Shown here in pieces: positions 63,736 to 64,000 of a stretch of DNA of 64,000 bases. Each line of letters starts with the position of its first letter. The first letter of the stretch is position 1. Below the pieces are notes generated by a model. It was not told the origin of the DNA, made no database searches, and saw only the letters and a program-made list of their open reading frames with translations. Position numbers and translations under genes: made by a program. The DNA comes from Notospermus geniculatus (lineage: Eukaryota > Nemertea > Pilidiophora > Heteronemertea > Lineidae), in NCBI GenBank assembly GCA_002633025.1, contig NMRB01000349.1:204490-268489 (forward strand), written 5' to 3'.

Positions 63736-64000
63736 GTATGTGGGTGCCCTCACATCACAGGGGGTGTGACCGTAAACCTGAAAAGAAGGGCCATTTTGGC
63801 CGAGCAGCTGAGTATGACATTCAGTATTTTTAAACATTATAGTGTGAGAGCAAAGCTTGCTGATGATGCCATGATTGCATTTCTCTTACTATGCATTAGG
63901 CCTATCTACTGGGGTAAATGTCGTCGTGGGTACTGCAAAATGGTACTCAGAGCTACACATAATACCCTTTATGCATAAAATATAATACCCTGGTAATATT
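63736..64000. other. Window end, nothing recognised
   Basis: Intron-like sequence after the exon donor. No clear next exon before the window ends. Confidence 0.4.

Overview
This is eukaryotic, animal-type DNA. Short exons lie between AG/GT splice sites, introns are long, transposons are abundant, and there is a rhodopsin-like GPCR. Words such as taggccta and acatgta recur, which I associate with marine invertebrates. My best guess is an invertebrate deuterostome (echinoderm, hemichordate or lancelet type), inferred without any search. There are no bacterial operons and no CRISPR arrays. Most of the window is transposable elements, many nested. Because several segments are internally duplicated, the 'empty' target site of many insertions can be read directly from the sister copy.

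Layout. 1-1378: foldback element carrying a TA-flanked MITE. 1.4-3.4 kb: decayed DNA and a 164-bp tandem repeat. 3.4-7.6 kb: a Crypton-like transposon gene with a frameshift, followed by tandemly repeated tails and a duplicated unknown exon. 8.17-29.26 kb: a very large nested inverted duplication with its centre near 16.6-17.1 kb. The right arm has one intact intronless class A GPCR on the minus strand. The left-arm copy (plus strand) is split by a 1.8-kb transposon at its DRY-equivalent site and also has a 29-bp micro-inversion in TM7. The right arm additionally carries a complete hAT element with an uninterrupted 837-aa transposase.

29.3-33.4 kb: a decayed tandem array, a hAT-derived miniature and a mariner-type MITE. 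33.4-39.3 kb: a 5.9-kb Sola-like DNA transposon with a 4-bp target duplication, a 499-aa transposase frame and a near-perfect 581-bp foldback inserted in one terminal repeat. 40.1-49.4 kb: a split DUF4806-type gene. Its exon 1 has been partly duplicated, and its roughly 5-kb intron 1 holds a foldback DNA element and a truncated LTR retrotransposon (LTR, gag, protease start). Exons 2-5 are joined by matching splice phases. 49.8-60.9 kb: a tandemly duplicated block of a protein kinase pseudogene and a Merlin transposase pseudogene, bracketed by two copies of a Helitron-like N-domain fragment. One kinase copy is split by an ISL2EU-like insertion with a small SAP-motif frame. 60.9-64 kb: short tandem repeats, an assembly gap (61373-62321), a foldback, and exon-like pieces of an unrecognised gene.

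Nothing here works as a pathway. The plausible host genes are the GPCR, the DUF4806-type gene and perhaps the exon at 63.55 kb. The interest lies in the structure: the nested inverted duplication, the micro-inversion, and a set of insertions with target duplications that can be verified inside the window.
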